A stretch of 49,718 nucleotides of DNA from 66-474 sp036279975 (GCA_036279975.1 DASURP010000059.1:1-49718), one strand, 5' to 3'. Counted from the stretch's first letter, positions 7,956-17,061 are shown. Made by a program: numbers and translations. Notes: a model not told the origin generated them from the sequence alone.

Positions 7956-8789
7956 ATGGATGCCGACGGCTACGTGAGCGGGATCGAACGCTGGCATGCG
8001 GGGCGCATGCAGCGCCTGGCCGCAGCGGACGGCTGGTTGAGCCTGGTCGGCCTCGAGTGGTTGCGGCCGGGGCCGAACCGCATTGGCAGCGCCGCGGGCA
8101 ACGACATCGTGCTGGCCGGGGCGCCGCCGCAGCTTGGCACGATCGAGTGGAAGCACGACGGCGTGGTGCGCGTATTGCTGGACGCCGCGGCCAGCGCGAC
8201 GATCGATGGCCAGGCCCTCACCGAAGCGACGCTGCTGGACGACAGCCATGCACGGCCGACGGTGGTGTCGTTCAATACGGTGAGCTTCATCCTGATCGAC
8301 CGCGGCGGGCGCAAGGGCCTGCGGGTGCGCGACAGCGAAGCCGCGACGCGCACGGGGTTTGCCGGGATCGAACGTTTCCCGGTCGATCCGGCGTGGCGGA
8401 TCGACGCCGACTGGCAGCCGCTGGATCCGCCCTTCCGATTGGCCATGGGAACCGTGATCGGCACCATCGAGGATTACCCGGCGCCGGGCAGGGCGGTATT
8501 CATGCACGGGGGACGGCGCCGCGAACTGTACCCGGTCATGGAGGCCCCCGGCGACGAGCGGTTGTTCCTGGTCTTTGCGGATGCGACCTCCGGCAAGGAG
8601 ACCTACGGCGCTGCGCGCTTCCTGTACGTCGACCCACCGCGCGATGGCAGGATCGTGCTGGATTTCAACAAGGCCTACAACCCGCCGTGCGCCTTCACGC
8701 CGTTTGCGACCTGTCCGCTGGCGCCACCCGAAAACCGGCTGGCGCTGCGGGTCACCGCGGGTGAGTTGAAGTACGGCAAGGACCATTGA
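7956..8789 (+). CDS. DUF1684 domain protein
   Basis: This 277-residue protein of unknown function matches the DUF1684 family. The C-terminal signature is clear: FADATSGKETYGAARFLY, then VLDFNKAYNPPCAFTPFA and TCPLAPPENRL. The N-terminal part contains WLSLVGLEWL and IGSAAGNDIVL, also usual for the family. No signal peptide is seen, so it is probably cytoplasmic. The ATG at 7956, 17 bp after the mutL stop, gives a family-like start; an upstream ATG at 7902 would overlap mutL. The family's biochemical role is not known to me. Confidence 0.9.
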   Translation: MDADGYVSGIERWHAGRMQRLAAADGWLSLVGLEWLRPGPNRIGSAAGNDIVLAGAPPQLGTIEWKHDGVVRVLLDAAASATIDGQALTEATLLDDSHARPTVVSFNTVSFILIDRGGRKGLRVRDSEAATRTGFAGIERFPVDPAWRIDADWQPLDPPFRLAMGTVIGTIEDYPAPGRAVFMHGGRRRELYPVMEAPGDERLFLVFADATSGKETYGAARFLYVDPPRDGRIVLDFNKAYNPPCAFTPFATCPLAPPENRLALRVTAGELKYGKDH

Positions 8790-8890
8790 AACCGGGAACC
8801 TTTCGTGTCCCGAGGGCTCCAAGACAGCGGCGTTGCGGGCAATGGCGTGATCGGGATGGCATGGCGTGGGCCGAGGAGTCCGGAAAGGGC

Positions 8891-9604
8891 ATGAGCAGGA
8901 TCGTCATCGTGGTGGTGCTGGTTGCGGGCGTGCTGTGGCCGCTCGACTGCGCCTTTGCGCAGCCGCCGAAAACGTCGGCCACCCCGGCGGTGGATCGCGC
9001 CGAACTCTCCTATGCACTCGGTTACGAAGCCGGCCTCGATCTCGGCCAGCGCAAGCTCGATGTCGACATCGCGACGGTGCTGCGCGGCGTGCAGGATGGC
9101 TATTCACGCAAGCAGCCCGAGTACCCGCCGCAGCAGATGCAGGCGGTGATCCAGGCGATGCAACGCAAGATGATCGCCGAGGCGCGTGCCGCCTACGCAA
9201 AGCTGGCGGCCGCGAACCTCGACAAGGCGCGCACGTTTTTCGCCGCGAACGGAAAGAAACAAGGCGTGGTCACCCTGCCGTCTGGCGTGCAGTACAAGGT
9301 GCTCGATGGCGGCGCCGGCAACAAGAGCCCGAGCATGGACAGCGAAGTCACCCTGCAGTACCGCGGCGAGTTCCTCGACGGCACCGTGTTCGACAACACC
9401 GAGGATCGCGGCAAGCCGGTGGTGTTTCCGGTCAACCAGATGATCCCGGGTTGGCGCGAGATCATTACCCGCATGCACATCGGCGACCACTGGCAGGTTT
9501 TCATCCCGCCCGACCAGGCCTACGGCATCCGTGGCGAGCCGCCGCGCATCGGCCCCAACGAGGCGCTGGTGTTCGACATCCACCTGCTGGGTGTCAAGCC
9601 CTGA
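8891..9604 (+). CDS. Exported FKBP-type peptidyl-prolyl isomerase (FkpA/Mip-like)
   Basis: This predicted periplasmic or envelope proline isomerase helps fold exported proteins. The 237-residue protein starts with a signal peptide (MSRIVIVVVLVAGVLWPLDCAFA, cleaved around residue 23-24). A helical FKBP_N dimerisation region follows (ELSYALGYEAGLDLG to about residue 120), then an FKBP domain from GVQYKVL to the C-terminus with DGTVFDNT, VIPGW-like MIPGWREII and YGIRG. Start 8891 is preferred over upstream in-frame ATGs because it places the signal peptide at the N-terminus and follows GGAAAGGGC. Whether it is the FkpA or Mip orthologue cannot be told from sequence alone. Confidence 0.92.
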   Translation: MSRIVIVVVLVAGVLWPLDCAFAQPPKTSATPAVDRAELSYALGYEAGLDLGQRKLDVDIATVLRGVQDGYSRKQPEYPPQQMQAVIQAMQRKMIAEARAAYAKLAAANLDKARTFFAANGKKQGVVTLPSGVQYKVLDGGAGNKSPSMDSEVTLQYRGEFLDGTVFDNTEDRGKPVVFPVNQMIPGWREIITRMHIGDHWQVFIPPDQAYGIRGEPPRIGPNEALVFDIHLLGVKP

Positions 9605-9741
9605 CGCGGGTTCGAAACCAGCCGATGCCCCGCCGGGCGCCGCCGCTGGCCAGGCGTTTCCAGTGCGGGTCCGGCCATCCCCCTGGCTGAATCCGGGCTG
9701 CGGTCACGGATGCGTTCAGCCACGCGCGCTACGCTTGGCGG

Positions 9742-9942
9742 ATGTCACCCGAATGCATGCGCCAACAACAGGCGACGGCGGTGAGCCCGTGCGTCGGCCT
9801 GTGCGAGATGGATGCCGGCGGCCTGTGTGCGGGTTGCCGCCGCACCCTCGCGGAAATTGCGCGCTGGAGCACGATGAGCAATGAGGAGCGCCGCCGCTGG
9901 ATACGCGAGGAGCAGCCGTTGCGCCCGCCGTCGCGCCCATGA
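9742..9942 (+). CDS. DUF1289 small protein
   Basis: This is a 66-residue protein of the DUF1289 family. The four-cysteine pattern SPCVGLCEMD...GLCAGCRRTL suggests metal binding, followed by the typical EIARWSTMSNEERRR helix. The function of the family is unknown. The gene overlaps the next (Nudix) gene by 4 bp (ATGA), a frequent arrangement for DUF1289 genes. An internal ATG at 9757 is an alternative start and would still keep the cysteine motif. Confidence 0.88.
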   Translation: MSPECMRQQQATAVSPCVGLCEMDAGGLCAGCRRTLAEIARWSTMSNEERRRWIREEQPLRPPSRP

Positions 9943-10547
9943 CGGCCAGCATGATCGACAGTCTGGCGCGGGCATTGCACCCGCTGGATTCGCCACCCCA
10001 GCCGCCGGGTTGGAACCACGCCTCCCTTGCCGAACTGATCGGCGCGGCCCCGCGGCGCGATGCCGCGGTGCTGTTCGCCGTCCGGGATACGCCTGAGCCC
10101 GGGGCGGTGTTCACCCTGCGGCGCGGCGACCTCGCGCACCACGCGGGCCAGGTCAGCTTCCCCGGGGGCGCAGTGGAGGCGGGCGACGCCGATGCGGTGG
10201 CGACGGCGCTGCGCGAGGCCCAGGAGGAAGTAGCGCTGGAGCCGGGCGCCGCCGAACCGCTTGGTTACCTGGACCGCCTCGAAACGATCAGCGGCTTCTG
10301 CGTCACCCCGGTGGTGGCGCGCCTGGCGCACGACGCGGTGCTGGCGCCACAACCGGGCGAGGTCGCACGAGTGTTCGAGGTGCCACTTGGATTCCTGCTC
10401 GATCCGGCGAACCTGCACCCGGTCGTGTACCGCTGGCACGGCAAGCCCAGGGAGGTGTATGAATACGCCGGTGTCGAGCCGCGCATCTGGGGTGCGACGG
10501 CGTCGATGCTGGTGAACCTGTTGCGCAGAATGGGAAAGATGCCATGA
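9939..10547 (+). CDS. nudL: CoA-type Nudix hydrolase
   Basis: This is a predicted coenzyme A pyrophosphatase. The 202-residue protein has the Nudix box GGAVEAGDADAVATALREAQEEV near residues 76-98, preceded by RGDLAHHAGQVSFPG, which matches the extra signature (UPF0035) of the CoA-specific Nudix subfamily. Both ends overlap neighbours by 4 bp (DUF1289 upstream, sseA downstream), so the three genes form one tightly coupled unit. The substrate is inferred from the subfamily motif. Confidence 0.9.
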   Translation: MTASMIDSLARALHPLDSPPQPPGWNHASLAELIGAAPRRDAAVLFAVRDTPEPGAVFTLRRGDLAHHAGQVSFPGGAVEAGDADAVATALREAQEEVALEPGAAEPLGYLDRLETISGFCVTPVVARLAHDAVLAPQPGEVARVFEVPLGFLLDPANLHPVVYRWHGKPREVYEYAGVEPRIWGATASMLVNLLRRMGKMP

Positions 10548-11395
10548 ACCCACACGATCCCCTGGTTGAAGCGCATGCACTCGCGGCGATGCCGCGTGAT
10601 TCCGTGTTGATCCTCGATTGCCGTTTCGCGTTGTCCGACCCCGGCAAGGGCGGGCGCGACCACCTGGCGGCACACGTGCCCGGTGCCGTGTACGCGAACC
10701 TCGACCGCGACCTGTCGGACTTGTCGAAACAGGGCCTGGGACGCCATCCATTGCCCGACGTGCCGGTGTTCGCGCGCACGCTCTCGATTTGGGGTTGGCG
10801 GCCCGGCATGCGTGTGGTGGCGTACGACGACGCGGGCGGCGCAATGGCCGCGGCGCGCGCGTGGTGGATGCTGCGCACCGCGGGCATCGACGCCGCGGTG
10901 CTGGATGGGGGCTGGCAGGCGTGGCAGGCTGCGGGGTTGCCGGTTGCAGCGGGCGCGGCCCCGCAACCGCCGTCTGCCGCCGTCACGCTCGCCATCGATA
11001 CCCACGCGGTGGTGTATTACCCCGAACTCGATCGGCTGCGCAGGCAGGCGTCCACGCTGGTGCTGGACGCGCGCGGCGCACCGCGCTTCCGCGGCGACGA
11101 GGAACCGATCGATCGCGTCGGCGGCCATGTGCCGGGCGCGCACAACCGCCCGTTTGCCGGGAACCTGCAGGCGGACGGGTGCTTCAAGCCGGCCACCGCA
11201 TTGCGCGCCGAGTTCGCGCGCGTGCTTGACGGCCGCGATCCCCGCGACGTGATCCACATGTGCGGCTCCGGCGTGACGGCCTGCCACAACCTGCTGGCGA
11301 TGGAGGCCGCCGGGCTGCACGGTTCACGCCTGTTCGCGCCGTCGTGGAGTGGCTACGCCAGCGATGCGTCGCGTCCCGTCGCCACGGGCGACTAG
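10544..11395 (+). CDS. sseA: 3-mercaptopyruvate sulfurtransferase
   Basis: This two-domain rhodanese-fold sulfurtransferase has 283 residues. The N-terminal domain (CRFALSDPGKG to about residue 130) is catalytically inactive. The C-terminal domain carries the active-site loop CGSGVTAC with Cys240. The loop sequence CGSGVTA is that of mercaptopyruvate sulfurtransferases rather than thiosulfate sulfurtransferases (CRKGVT type). DGGWQAW closes the first domain, as in the family. It overlaps the Nudix gene start by 4 bp and its stop overlaps the stop of the convergent PagL-like gene. Confidence 0.92.
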   Translation: MNPHDPLVEAHALAAMPRDSVLILDCRFALSDPGKGGRDHLAAHVPGAVYANLDRDLSDLSKQGLGRHPLPDVPVFARTLSIWGWRPGMRVVAYDDAGGAMAAARAWWMLRTAGIDAAVLDGGWQAWQAAGLPVAAGAAPQPPSAAVTLAIDTHAVVYYPELDRLRRQASTLVLDARGAPRFRGDEEPIDRVGGHVPGAHNRPFAGNLQADGCFKPATALRAEFARVLDGRDPRDVIHMCGSGVTACHNLLAMEAAGLHGSRLFAPSWSGYASDASRPVATGD

Positions 11396-11892
11396 AACCG
11401 CACGCCGGCCAGCAGCATCGTTTCGCCCAGGTTCCTGCCGCCGCCCAGCAGGTGCGCGTTGGAGACGTGTCGCAGCATCACCACGAAGTGGCCATCCTCC
11501 CAGCCGCCGCCGGTCATGAACTCGAACCGGCTGGACAGGGCGTCGGTGCGGGCGCTGGTCACGGCCAGTTGTTCGCCGAGGAACCAGTGATGATTCGCCG
11601 AAACGACGCGCACGCCGCCGGCCGCGAAGAACACCTCGTGGTCCAGGTCGGCCGCGCGGGTGTGGCGCGAGCTCACCCAGCCGAGCGTGCCGAGTGGCTC
11701 GAAATGGATGCGGTGGTTCGCGGGATGCCAGCCGAACACGCTGACGAATGCGGCACTGGCGACGTGCCCCGAGGTGGTCACGCTGGGTCCTGCGGCCGCG
11801 GCAAAACCTGCTGCGTGGGCCGGCCCGCACACCGGCAGGGCCGTCGCCAGCGCAAGTGCAGCCAGCGCCAGGCATGGATGGTACGTATGCAT
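11392..11892 (-). CDS. PagL-like acyloxyacyl hydrolase (lipid A deacylase family)
   Basis: This is a predicted outer-membrane beta-barrel of 166 residues with a signal peptide ending around AHA (residue 27) and a C-terminal Phe (GVRF), typical of barrels. Near the end RHVSNAHLLGGGRNLGE places His142, Ser144 and Glu157 in the order and approximate spacing of the PagL catalytic triad (H-x-S, then E about 12 residues on). PagL removes the 3-O acyl chain of lipid A. The rest of the protein is too divergent for me to align by eye, so the call rests on length, barrel ending and the triad. The gene is divergent from marR across a 203-bp regulatory gap. Confidence 0.72.
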   Translation of the reverse strand: MHTYHPCLALAALALATALPVCGPAHAAGFAAAAGPSVTTSGHVASAAFVSVFGWHPANHRIHFEPLGTLGWVSSRHTRAADLDHEVFFAAGGVRVVSANHHWFLGEQLAVTSARTDALSSRFEFMTGGGWEDGHFVVMLRHVSNAHLLGGGRNLGETMLLAGVRF

Positions 11893-12052
11893 GTTCGATC
11901 ACTCCCACGCCAAGCTTGTCCTCGGTCCTTGCCTTGGCGGAACATGAAATGCGGCCGGTCCGGGGCGCACGCAATGTTTGCATGTGCAAAGGCGTCCCCG
12001 CCGGTTGCGCGCCCTGGGCATGCATTCCTCCCGGATATTGTTGCCTCTGAAA

Positions 12053-12088
12053 TAATTGCCTTGACAATTACTGTTCAGGCTATATTAT
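12053..12088 (+). promoter_or_regulatory. marR promoter with overlapping palindromic operator
   Basis: A perfect palindrome TAATTG-N6-CAATTA (12053-12070) overlaps a consensus -35 TTGACA (12061-12066). A -10-like TATTAT follows at 12083-12088 with 16-bp spacing. MarR proteins commonly bind such AT-rich palindromes over their own promoter, so autorepression of the marR-efflux operon is likely. The -10 ends only 7 bp before the marR ATG, which implies a leaderless or nearly leaderless mRNA. Confidence 0.7.
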
Positions 12089-12095
12089 CCGCGGC

Positions 12096-12569
12096 ATGGT
12101 TCGCGCGGATCCCGCTTCCGAGAATTCGTTCCAGCTGTGCCGGCTGATCGGCAGGATCCGCGCCGAGTTCGTGGTGGCGGTCGAGAGCGAGATGGAACGG
12201 CAGGGCGTGGAACTCAACTTCACGCAGTTCCTTGCGCTCAAGCTGCTCGGGCAGGAAGAAACGATGACGCCGGTCGAGCTGGCGCGCGCACTGCACTACA
12301 ACCCCGGTGCGCTTACCCGGCTGCTCGACAAGCTGGAGCAGCGCGGCCACCTCAGGCGGGTGCCCGATCCGGACGACCGGCGCGCGCTGCGGCTGGAGCT
12401 CACGCCACAGGGGAAGGCGCTGCGCAAGCGCGTGATCGGTTACTGCAACGGCGCGGCCAACCGTACCTTCGCCTGCACCAGCGCGCGCGAGCGTGAGCAG
12501 TTGCAAGGCGTGTTGACCCGGGTGCTGGACGCAATCCGGGCAACGCGTGAACAACACGAATCGGATTGA
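12096..12569 (+). CDS. MarR family transcriptional regulator
   Basis: This 157-residue winged-helix repressor has the MarR core: NFTQFLALKLL, the recognition helix region ELARALHYNPGALTRLLDKLEQRGHL, then the wing RVPDPDDRRALRLELTPQGKAL. It heads an operon-like run of outer-membrane factor, membrane fusion protein and two MFS pumps, so it probably represses efflux until a ligand binds, as EmrR does. No Shine-Dalgarno sequence precedes the ATG, in line with a leaderless transcript from the promoter directly upstream. The ligand cannot be predicted. Confidence 0.93.
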   Translation: MVRADPASENSFQLCRLIGRIRAEFVVAVESEMERQGVELNFTQFLALKLLGQEETMTPVELARALHYNPGALTRLLDKLEQRGHLRRVPDPDDRRALRLELTPQGKALRKRVIGYCNGAANRTFACTSAREREQLQGVLTRVLDAIRATREQHESD

Positions 12570-12616
12570 ATCCGCTTCTTCCGGCTCCATACTCTGACCC
12601 TTTCCCGGCAACACCC

Positions 12617-14110
12617 ATGACACTTCCGGTTTGCAAATGCCGTACGGGCCCGCTTTTCCTTCTGTTGGCGCTGGCCCTTGGAGGTTGCGCCAATACCGGG
12701 GGCCTGCATCCGACCCTCGCGCCCATCGACCCCGCCAGCCTGCATGCCCGGCGCAGCCTCGCCGGCACGCACCGGGACGCTTCCGCCTGGCCGCAGACGG
12801 AATGGTGGAAGGCCATCGGCGACCCGCAGCTCGACAAGCTGATCGCGGAGGCGCTGGCCGGCAACCCCGACATGGCGCTGGCCAACGCGCGCGTGCGCGC
12901 AGCGCTGGCAGCCGCGGGCGCCGCCGACGCGGAGCGCAAGCCGACCCTCGACGCCGGCGCAAGCGTGGCGGGGGCGCGGGTACCGCCGCTGCTGCCGCCG
13001 CTGGCGTCCGGCCACTTCGGCGTGATCCGGTACGGTTACCTGAGCTTCAAGTGGGACCTCGACCTGTGGGGCGGCCAGCGTGCCGCGTGGCAGGCCGCGG
13101 TCGGCAATGCGCGCGCGGCGGAAGTCGATGCGCAGGCGGCGCGCCTGAAACTGGCGGCCGACGTGGTGCAGGCCTATTTCGATCTGGCCGGTGCGTACGC
13201 GCAGCGCGACCTCGCGCGCGCGGAATTGCAGCGCGCGGAGGATTTCCTCGAGCTCACCAACAAGCGTGTCGCCAATGGCATCGACAGCAGGTTTTCGCTC
13301 GCGCGGATCCAGGGCGAAACCGCCAGCGACCGCGCGCATCTGGAAGCCGCCGACAATTCCGTCAAGACCAGTGGCCTGGTGCTGGCGGCCCTGCTGGGCG
13401 AGGGCCCGGATCGTGCGCTGGACATCGAGCGTCCCGCCTTGCCTGCGCTTCCCGCGCTGGCCATCCCGGGCGACCTGCCCGCCGACCTGCTGGGACAGCG
13501 GCCGGATGTCGTCGCGGCTCGCTGGCGCGTGGAATCCGCGGGGGAAGGCATCAAGGCGGCCAGGGCGAAGTTCCTGCCGAACATCGGCATCAGCTCGCTG
13601 GCCGGCCTGATCGCACCTTCGCCGATGAATCTGCTTTCGCTGGGCAACCGCTTCTACACGGCCTCGCCCGCATTGAGCCTGCCGATCTTCGAGGGCGGCA
13701 AGTTGCGCGCCAACCTGGCGGGCAAGGACGCCGCGCGCGACGTCGCGGTGGCGCGGTACAACCAGACGCTGGTGCGCGCGATCAACCAGGTCGCCGTGCA
13801 AGTCGACGACCTGCATTCACTCTCCGTGCAAACGCGGGATGCCGAGACCGCACGCGCCAGCGCCGCGGATGCGTACGCCCTCGCGATGCAACGCTATCGG
13901 GCCGGGGTCGGCAACTTCCTCGAGGCCTTGAGCGTGCGCCAGGAATTGATCGCGGCGGAACGTCAACTGGCGGCGCTGCAGACGCAGCAAGGCAAGGCAT
14001 GGGCCGCCCTCAACGAGGCGCTGGGAGGCGGGTTCAAGCCTGCGGATGACGCCCCGTCGCTTGCCAACACGACCTCCAGCCCGCAGCCCGCGGTCAAGGA
14101 CAATCAATGA
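12617..14110 (+). CDS. Efflux outer-membrane factor lipoprotein (NodT family)
   Basis: This TolC-like outer-membrane channel subunit has 497 residues with the two repeats of the OEP fold. The N-terminal signal ends in the lipobox LALGGC (Cys24), so it is a lipoprotein. Characteristic stretches include WWKAIGDPQLDKLIAEAL, LGQRPDVVAARWRVE and the final helix LIAAERQLAALQTQQGKAWAALNEALGGG. The ATG at 12617 is chosen because it starts the signal peptide; the frame also opens at a TTG overlapping the marR stop. Its stop overlaps the emrA start (ATGA), indicating a single complex with EmrA and EmrB. Confidence 0.93.
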   Translation: MTLPVCKCRTGPLFLLLALALGGCANTGGLHPTLAPIDPASLHARRSLAGTHRDASAWPQTEWWKAIGDPQLDKLIAEALAGNPDMALANARVRAALAAAGAADAERKPTLDAGASVAGARVPPLLPPLASGHFGVIRYGYLSFKWDLDLWGGQRAAWQAAVGNARAAEVDAQAARLKLAADVVQAYFDLAGAYAQRDLARAELQRAEDFLELTNKRVANGIDSRFSLARIQGETASDRAHLEAADNSVKTSGLVLAALLGEGPDRALDIERPALPALPALAIPGDLPADLLGQRPDVVAARWRVESAGEGIKAARAKFLPNIGISSLAGLIAPSPMNLLSLGNRFYTASPALSLPIFEGGKLRANLAGKDAARDVAVARYNQTLVRAINQVAVQVDDLHSLSVQTRDAETARASAADAYALAMQRYRAGVGNFLEALSVRQELIAAERQLAALQTQQGKAWAALNEALGGGFKPADDAPSLANTTSSPQPAVKDNQ

Positions 14111-15354
14111 CTTCGCCCATCAATCCCAATCCCGTCACCGAAGACGAACGCGCCGGGGAACTCAAGGCGCGGCGACTGCACAAGCGCCGCTGGCTGCTGC
14201 GCGGACTGGTCGGCGTGATCGTCGTCGTCGCGCTCGCCTGGGTGCTGTACCACCTGCTGGTCGGGCGCTGGTACGAGAGCACCGATGACGCGTACGTGGA
14301 TGGCAACGTCGTGCAGATCACCCCGCAGGTGCCCGGCACGGTCATCAGCATCGGCGCCGACGACAACGACTTCGTGCGCCAGGGCCAGCCATTGGTGAAG
14401 CTGGATCCGTCCGACGCCGATGTCGCGCTCGTGCAGGCCGAGGCGGCGCTGGCGCAAACCGTGCGCAAGGTGCGCGGCCTGTACAGCACGGTGCATACGT
14501 CGAAGGCCGATGTCGCCGCGCGCGCGGCGGTGATGGAGCAGGCCAGGGCCGACTACCAGCGCCGCAAGGGCCTGGCGGCGTCGGGCGCGATCTCGGCCGA
14601 GGAGCTTGCGCACGCGCGCGACGCGCTCACCACGGCCGAGAGTGCGCTGGCTGCCGCGCAGGCGCAGCTTGCCACCAGCAGCGCGCTGGTGTCGGACACG
14701 CGGATCGCCACCCATCCCGACGTCAAGGCCGCGGCGGCCAAGGTGCGCGCCGCGTGGTTGAACGACCAGCGCACCACGCTGGTCGCGCCGGTTTCAGGTT
14801 ATGTCGCCAAGCGCACCGTGCAGGTCGGCCAGCGCGTGCAGCCTGGCATGCCGTTGATGGCGGTGGTGCCGCTGGACCAGGTGTGGGTGGACGCGAACTT
14901 CAAGGAAACCCAGTTGCAGGACATGCGCATCGGCCAGCCGGTCAGGTTGACCTCGGATGTGTATGGCGGAACGGTGACCTACCACGGCCACGTGGCCGGG
15001 CTCGGGATCGGCACCGGCAGCGCGTTCTCGCTGCTGCCCGCCCAGAACGCCTCCGGCAACTGGATCAAGATCGTGCAACGCCTGCCGGTGCGGATCACGC
15101 TCGACCCTAGGGAACTGGGAAAGCATCCGTTGCGGATCGGCCTGTCGATGAACGTGGACGTGAACCTGCATGACCGGAAGGGCCCGATGCTGGCGCAGAA
15201 TCCCCCGCGGCACCCGGCGTTCAGCACCGACGTGTATACGCACGACAAGGCCGAAGCGGATGCGATGATCGCGAAGATCATCCATGCCAACAGCGGATCG
15301 GGCAAGGGTGCCGCGCCGGCCCCGGCGCACTCGGTGGCGAAGGCCGCACATTGA
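14107..15354 (+). CDS. emrA: EmrA-type membrane fusion protein
   Basis: This periplasmic adaptor links an inner-membrane MFS pump to the outer-membrane factor. The 415-residue protein has one membrane helix at about residues 30-52, then ESTDDAYVDGNVVQITPQVPG, which is the classic start of the HlyD/EmrA biotinyl-lipoyl domain. An alpha-hairpin with coiled-coil character follows (about 110-200). Further on are APVSGYVAKRTVQVGQRVQPG and VWVDANFKETQL. The alanine-rich tail is not conserved. It overlaps the upstream gene by 4 bp and emrB follows 15 bp later. Confidence 0.94.
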   Translation: MTSPINPNPVTEDERAGELKARRLHKRRWLLRGLVGVIVVVALAWVLYHLLVGRWYESTDDAYVDGNVVQITPQVPGTVISIGADDNDFVRQGQPLVKLDPSDADVALVQAEAALAQTVRKVRGLYSTVHTSKADVAARAAVMEQARADYQRRKGLAASGAISAEELAHARDALTTAESALAAAQAQLATSSALVSDTRIATHPDVKAAAAKVRAAWLNDQRTTLVAPVSGYVAKRTVQVGQRVQPGMPLMAVVPLDQVWVDANFKETQLQDMRIGQPVRLTSDVYGGTVTYHGHVAGLGIGTGSAFSLLPAQNASGNWIKIVQRLPVRITLDPRELGKHPLRIGLSMNVDVNLHDRKGPMLAQNPPRHPAFSTDVYTHDKAEADAMIAKIIHANSGSGKGAAPAPAHSVAKAAH

Positions 15355-15369
15355 CGCGGCGTAGCGTGC

Positions 15370-16938
15370 ATGGCCGCAATCCCCGCCACCGCCGCGGAAC
15401 CCTCCGGCGGTGGGCATCCGGACTACGCGCCTGCAAACCTGGCACTGACGACGGTCGGCCTGTCGCTGGCGACCTTCATGCGGGTGCTCGACACCACGAT
15501 CGCCAATGTGTCCTTGCCGACCATCGCCGGCAACCTTGGCACCAGTTACAACCAGGCCACCTGGGTCATCACCTCGTTCACGGTGTGCATGGCGATAACG
15601 TTGCCGTTGACGGGCTACCTGGCGCGCCGCTTCAGCCAGGTCAAGTTGTTCGTCTGGTGCACCCTGCTGTTTTCGCTGGCGTCGCTGATGTGCGGCCTGT
15701 CCGATTCGATGGGGATGCTGCTGTTCTTCCGGGCGATCCAGGGCGCGGTGTCGGGGCCGCTGTACCCGGTGACGCAAAGCCTGATGATCGCGACCTACCC
15801 CAAGGCGAAGCGCGGCATGGCGCTGGCCCTGATCGGCATGATCACGATCGTCGCGCCGATCGTGGGGCCGGTGCTGGGTGGCTGGATCACCGACAGCTAT
15901 TCATGGCACTGGATCTTTTTCATCAACGTGCCCATCGGCATCTTCGCCGGCGTCGTCGCGATAGTGCAGCTGGCCGGCATGCGGGAGAAGATCGAGCGGC
16001 CGCGCATGGATTACGTCGGCCTGTTCACGCTCATCGTGGGCGTGGGCGCGTTGCAGGTATTGCTGGACAAGGGCAACGAGGCGGACTGGTTCAACTCCCC
16101 CTTCATCGTCGTGCTGGCGATCGTGTCCGTGATTGCCCTGGCGGTATTCCTGGTCTGGGAATTGACCAGCGACGATCCCATCGTCGACCTGCGCCTGTTC
16201 CGCCACCGCAATTTCGCCGCAGGCACGCTGGTGCTGGTGTTGTCCTACGCGTCGTTCTTCGGCATGGGCCTGCTGCTGCCGCTGTGGACCCAGCGGGTGC
16301 TTGGTTACACCGCCCTGTGGGCCGGGTTGGCGCTGGCGCCGGTAGGCGTCCTGCCCGTGCTGATGACGTATTTCGTCGGCAAGCATGCACCGCGCATGGA
16401 TTTGCGGATACTGGCCGCGCTGGCGTTCCTGATTTTCGGCGCCAGCAGCCTGCTGAACGCCAGCTTCGACACCCAGGTCGGGTTCGGCGACATCGCCTCG
16501 GTGCGGTTGTTGCAGGGCCTGGGCGTGGCGTTGTTCTTCATGCCGGTGCTGACCATCCTGCTGTCCGACCTGGAGGGCCAGGAGATCGCGTCCGGCTCCG
16601 GCACCTCCACCTTCCTGCGCCAGTTGGGGGGCAGCTTCGCGGCATCGATCGTCACGTTCATGTGGGATCGCGGCGCCGCGATGCACCACGCCTACCTGAG
16701 CGGGCACATCAATCCCTACAACCCGGCTGTCGGCAACCCGGCCATCGGCGGCCTGCTGCGCGGACACCCCCATGCCGCGCTGGCGTACATCAACCGGGTC
16801 ATCACCCGGCAGAGTTTCCAGATGTCCTTCAACGACATCATGCACGCGTTGGCATGGATCCTGTTCGCGCTGATCCCGATCCTGTGGCTGGCCAGGCCCC
16901 CGTTCACCAAGGTATTCGCCGGGCAGGGAAGAAGGTAG
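15370..16938 (+). CDS. emrB: EmrB-type DHA2 multidrug MFS transporter, copy 1
   Basis: This is a drug:H+ antiporter with 522 residues and about 14 membrane helices, as in the DHA2 family. Family motifs seen are LDTTIANVSLPTIAGNL in helix 1, TWVITSFTVCMAITLPLTGYLARRFS (motif A region), and GGWITDSYSWHWIFFINVPIG (motif C region and the following loop). It is the first of two adjacent, clearly paralogous pumps. The start ATG lies 15 bp after emrA. The drug range is unknown. Confidence 0.93.
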   Translation: MAAIPATAAEPSGGGHPDYAPANLALTTVGLSLATFMRVLDTTIANVSLPTIAGNLGTSYNQATWVITSFTVCMAITLPLTGYLARRFSQVKLFVWCTLLFSLASLMCGLSDSMGMLLFFRAIQGAVSGPLYPVTQSLMIATYPKAKRGMALALIGMITIVAPIVGPVLGGWITDSYSWHWIFFINVPIGIFAGVVAIVQLAGMREKIERPRMDYVGLFTLIVGVGALQVLLDKGNEADWFNSPFIVVLAIVSVIALAVFLVWELTSDDPIVDLRLFRHRNFAAGTLVLVLSYASFFGMGLLLPLWTQRVLGYTALWAGLALAPVGVLPVLMTYFVGKHAPRMDLRILAALAFLIFGASSLLNASFDTQVGFGDIASVRLLQGLGVALFFMPVLTILLSDLEGQEIASGSGTSTFLRQLGGSFAASIVTFMWDRGAAMHHAYLSGHINPYNPAVGNPAIGGLLRGHPHAALAYINRVITRQSFQMSFNDIMHALAWILFALIPILWLARPPFTKVFAGQGRR

Positions 16939-17061
16939 CTTTTGCCGGTCGTGCCGGGTGCGCCTGCGATGAACCCGCGGCCCACGGATTGACGGCAGAT
17001 TCTGCCGGCATGCGGCGCTGATCCGAAAACCCTTTCGATCGAGCATCCAACCAGAGTTTCC

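Noticed and set aside
12566..12616. TTG start for the outer-membrane factor overlapping the marR stop
   Set aside because: It would put 17 residues before the lipoprotein signal peptide. The ATG at 12617 begins the signal directly.
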